The notes below the pieces were generated by a model. It did no database searches, had not been told where the DNA came from, and saw only the letters and a list, made by a program, of their open reading frames with translations. A program made the position numbers and the translations under genes. Positions 60,736-64,000 of a stretch of DNA of 64,000 bases are shown in pieces. Source of the stretch: Bromus sterilis (Eukaryota > Streptophyta > Magnoliopsida > Poales > Poaceae); the NCBI GenBank assembly GCA_950022295.1, contig OX465596.1, forward strand, positions 128,010,501 through 128,074,500. The letters are read 5' to 3'. How positions within the stretch are numbered: position 1 is the first letter of the stretch; every line of letters starts with the position of its first letter.

Positions 60736-63700
60736 TGTGACGCCCCCAAAATCAACCCGTGTACAGTAATCATACACGCAGGGTACACGGCTGAGATTAG
60801 GGTGCCACGGTGAGAATATCACAGCACAACACTAAACACAAAAGGATAAAAAAATATGTTACAATACCAGGGATCACGAGGATCCGAATACATAAGTCAT
60901 ACAAGCCATAATATCTGAGTACACACATAGTTAGTCAAGTTTTGCCTTACGAAGGCTAGCACAAATCACATCAGAGATACAGAACGAAAAGGCGAGGCCT
61001 CCTTCCTGGGATCCACCGAACTACTCCTGGTCAACGGGGAACTCGACGTCGTAGTAGTCGCCTCCGGGGTACTCCTGCTCCTGGGCTCCAACGTCCGCTG
61101 CAGCGGCCGATCAGGCAAAGCGAAAAATTGGAAATAAAGCAAAGGTGAGTATCTAGCATACCCGCGAGTCTTACGTCCGCTACTAAGCATTATGCATTGT
61201 TTCAACGGAAAGAAGAGGTTGTATATAGTGGACTGCAAGATAGAAATCAGAATAAGGGTAAGAAGCTAGGCCTATCGAAGAATAGCATCTTCCGACGATG
61301 TCTTGTAGCATGAGGTAAGAATCAGCCAACAGTTATATAAAGCATAAAGTAACAATGCAGCAGAAGTTGCTGCAGCATTGTATAATAATAAGTTGTAATA
61401 ATTAACAATGCCTCCGAGATCCCCTCCTCGACATCCCAGTGAGGAAGAAAACCCGGAACCATATAGTTTAATAATAATAGTTTGTAGTGATAAGATCCAG
61501 CTTCATCATAAAGCGTCCTATTACCGTCGACACAGCTATCCGAATAGATTAATCTTCCCTGCAGGGGTGCACTTGTGTGCCTTGGACCCCAACCCGAACG
61601 TACTCCTGCACGGTGTGTGACTGGCCGGTGAAGTTAAAGCAAATCCAAATAAGACACCATCGCGCGAGCAAATAAGACCACACCACTTCCCGGCAATCAG
61701 CCCGTAGTACTGCCGACGTCTGAAGAGTCCTCGGATGACACTACGAAGCAGAGGAGCCCATAACTCGTAATTCCCACGGGTAGGTAGTGCGTACATGGCA
61801 TATAGCCAACTCAAGACATCCACTGAACAATTTAGCATTTTTCATTAACCTGCGTGACAACCGTTATCGTTGCCTCGAGTTAACTGACCCGCGGACAACG
61901 ACAGCAGCCAGGACCACCAGTACATCGGTGCCTTCCCTGTCTTCCCACCATGTCTCTGTGGTTACTAACAAGATGAACCGTCTCCTTACCTTGTCTCGCG
62001 TGTGCTCCTGGAGGAGCTCGAATTTCGTGGGTTGGTAACTCTCGCGGCCAACGATCAGGGGCCAAGCACACCGGTACACTGGTCGTACCCTCCCTGTCGT
62101 CCCGTCGCAATACCTCTCGCGGGCACCGTTGGGTCGCCCGACTTCTTACCTGAAGGACAACCGTTGCTCAGGTACCTAGAGCGGCTATACAGAGTCAAGA
62201 ACGAGTGGAGTACAAGGATTACTCCTTGATAGCTCACACTTGATGGTGGCTCGGCAGAGCCGAGCTAGGGGGCCTGAGGCGGTGTCTGCATTGTACCGTA
62301 CCTGGGAAGTGATAATAATTGTATCCGCGTTCACTCCCCTGAGTGATCACGACCCTCTATGTAATCCGAGCTAACAATGCGCAGGGCTCACTGCTGAATA
62401 TCATATATATATATATATATTTATAGGCAGCATAGGATAAGGAAGGCACATCAAGGGGCGACAATGACAGGTTATGCAATTGAATAGGTAAGAAACGTAG
62501 AGCAGCAGTAACAATGCCTAGTGCAAGAAATTACGGAAAGGTAGGCGATATCTGGGGAAGAGAATGGCTCTGCTTGCCTGGAAGCTCGACGGTAGAAGTA
62601 GGGTCGTCGACGAAGTAGTCGTACTCAGCAGCGGTGTAGTCGACGGGGCCCACATGTTAGAGACCCACCGGAGATTAAGGGGGGAAGAAACAGTAAATAC
62701 ACAGCAAGCATATACAAACAGATGCATGATATGATAGATGAAATGTTAACAGTGTTCTAGCGCAGTGCAATGCACGTTGCTCGGAACGGAAATTCATCTG
62801 AGGATGAACTACCGGCTCCGGGTGATTACCGGACAGGGTGTCCGGAGGGGGAAAATATCAAGCCGGAGATGTCGTGGGTACCGGACAAACATAAGGGGGG
62901 TGTATCCGTGCTAGTTGATCTATTCTGAGAAACATTCGTGTTCGAAATAAATTCATCCGGGTACTTTAGCAGTACCGGACAATTTATCGGACCGTCGGTC
63001 CGGAGGGGGACGGTTCGATGTTCGTTGTGTTAGAGGGGTGTGATAGACATACGGATAGCGTATTCGTATTCGTTATATTTTTCTGATCAATTTCCATGTA
63101 TAAAGTTTTTGAATCTGAGTTACGGTTTAAAAGTTATTGAATTTCAAAGTTTTAAATCATTTAAATGATTTTCTGAATTTCTTTTATTATTAAATTCCAA
63201 CATTATCCAAAACATTATACACAACAGTGCCTGACATGTGGGACCCACATGTCAGCCTCTGTTTATTTATAAAACATTTTAATAAATCAGAAAAGCCTCT
63301 AGGCCCACTGGTCATAGACTCATTATTTTATAAAACCAATTTATTAAATAAAAAACTCAGTGGGGCCCAGTGGTCAGTGACACATTAGCTAATTAACTAA
63401 TTTAAATTAATTTAAATGGGAAGGGGCCCACATGTTAGAGACCCAGGGGGTTATTTCCATTTAGACATAATAATAAGTTTAACAGGGGGTGGGGCCCAGC
63501 TGTCAGTGGCTCATTAACCACTGATGCTGAACCTGACAGGAGGGGCCCAAGGGTCAGTCTCACCGGAGGTTAGCCGGTGGCAGAACGCCGGCGAGGTTGA
63601 CGCTGCCCCCGCTGTTGTGTACGGGAGGAGGCGCGGGTGGGCTTGTTCGAACCGGGGGAGCATCGCGCATCAACTGGTGGTCTCGGGGCAGCCGGGGACT

Positions 63701-64000
63701 CACCAGAGCGGCGTCGGCGGCGGGCGAGGCGGCGGTCAGTGAGGGTGCGGCAACGAGGAAGTGGCTACGGGGGGTTTTGGCGAGCATGGGCTGGGGCATT
63801 TGACTCATGCGAGCACCACGGGAAAAACAACGCGAGCTGCTGTCCAAATGGGTACTCTGGGCCACGGGGAGGAGCTCGACGGCGGCGAGGAGCTTCTGCC
63901 CTAATGGCAGATCGGCCTATGGGGCACGGGAGGGGCAACGGGGCGTTGCCCGTGGTAGGGGAGCTCACCAGGAACGCGTAGAGTCTGGCAGCGAGCTCGG
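60736..64000 (-). repeat. E7: LTR of the E3 family, runs off the window
   Basis: It starts TGTGACGCCCCC at 60736 and follows the E3 LTR to the window end. The conserved block is at 61522-61572, an (AT)n run at 62403-62420, the degenerate GGGCCCACATGTCA unit array at about 63230-63560, and the GC-rich block begins at 63540. The five bases before it, GATAC (60731-60735), are the candidate left target duplication; the right side is outside the window. Open frames in 63520-63980 correspond to the unconserved GC-rich block of the other copies. Confidence 0.85.

Overview
The window looks like intergenic DNA from a large grass genome, most likely Triticeae (wheat, Aegilops, rye or barley). I found no host protein gene, tRNA gene or complete rRNA gene. 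Nearly everything is transposable elements nested in one another. The organism call rests on the LTR types, the CACTA and Mutator-type elements, and the nesting; it was not checked against a database. Family names are deliberately withheld, and elements are labelled E1-E7.

Layout. 1-1171 is an old LTR-like fragment. 1172-2015 is a stray piece of internal sequence resembling E1. 2016-3534 is the right end of a CACTA transposon, with a decayed Ulp1-like gene, a decayed viroplasmin-domain gene and its subterminal repeats. From 3535 to 51235 the backbone is one minus-strand LTR retrotransposon, E4. Its left LTR was split by E1 (3949-11246, TGAT...ATCA ends, tRNA-Asp primer site, one short gag-like ORF), E2 (11264-23227, LTRs of about 5.4 kb around a 1.17-kb interior) and E3 (23652-33085, minus strand, LTRs of about 4.5 kb around a 369-bp interior, perfect CATCG target duplication). 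A roughly 6.19-kb block, half of an E3 LTR plus the rest of the E4 LTR, is then tandemly duplicated (30149-36336 and 36337-42524). The E4 interior holds degenerate tandem repeats and a solo LTR of the E3 family (44617-49051, perfect ATAGG duplication). The right E4 LTR (49723-51235) has lost about 2.3 kb.

E4 sits in an older element, E5, seen at 51236-55634: a decayed, multi-intron plus-strand gene of the putative gypsy-type transposon (Transposase_28) kind, lying head-on against a minus-strand gag pseudogene. The gag is cut by a 767-bp non-autonomous CACTA element (54323-55089) made of short hairpins and carrying a segment that resembles the internal promoter part of 5S rRNA. To the right lies a minus-strand LTR (E6, about 55640-60141) containing a Mutator-type foldback element (58002-58856, 9-bp target duplication), then E6 interior up to its primer site, where another LTR of the E3 family (E7) begins at 60736 and leaves the window.

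None of the LTR elements carries a recognisable reverse transcriptase or integrase, so all would depend on enzymes supplied elsewhere. The main unifying signal is a roughly 50-bp block centred on CTATTCGAATAG. It occurs ten times, in several otherwise different LTR types, always in the sense of the host LTR and about 600-830 bp before its 3' end wherever that end can be placed.
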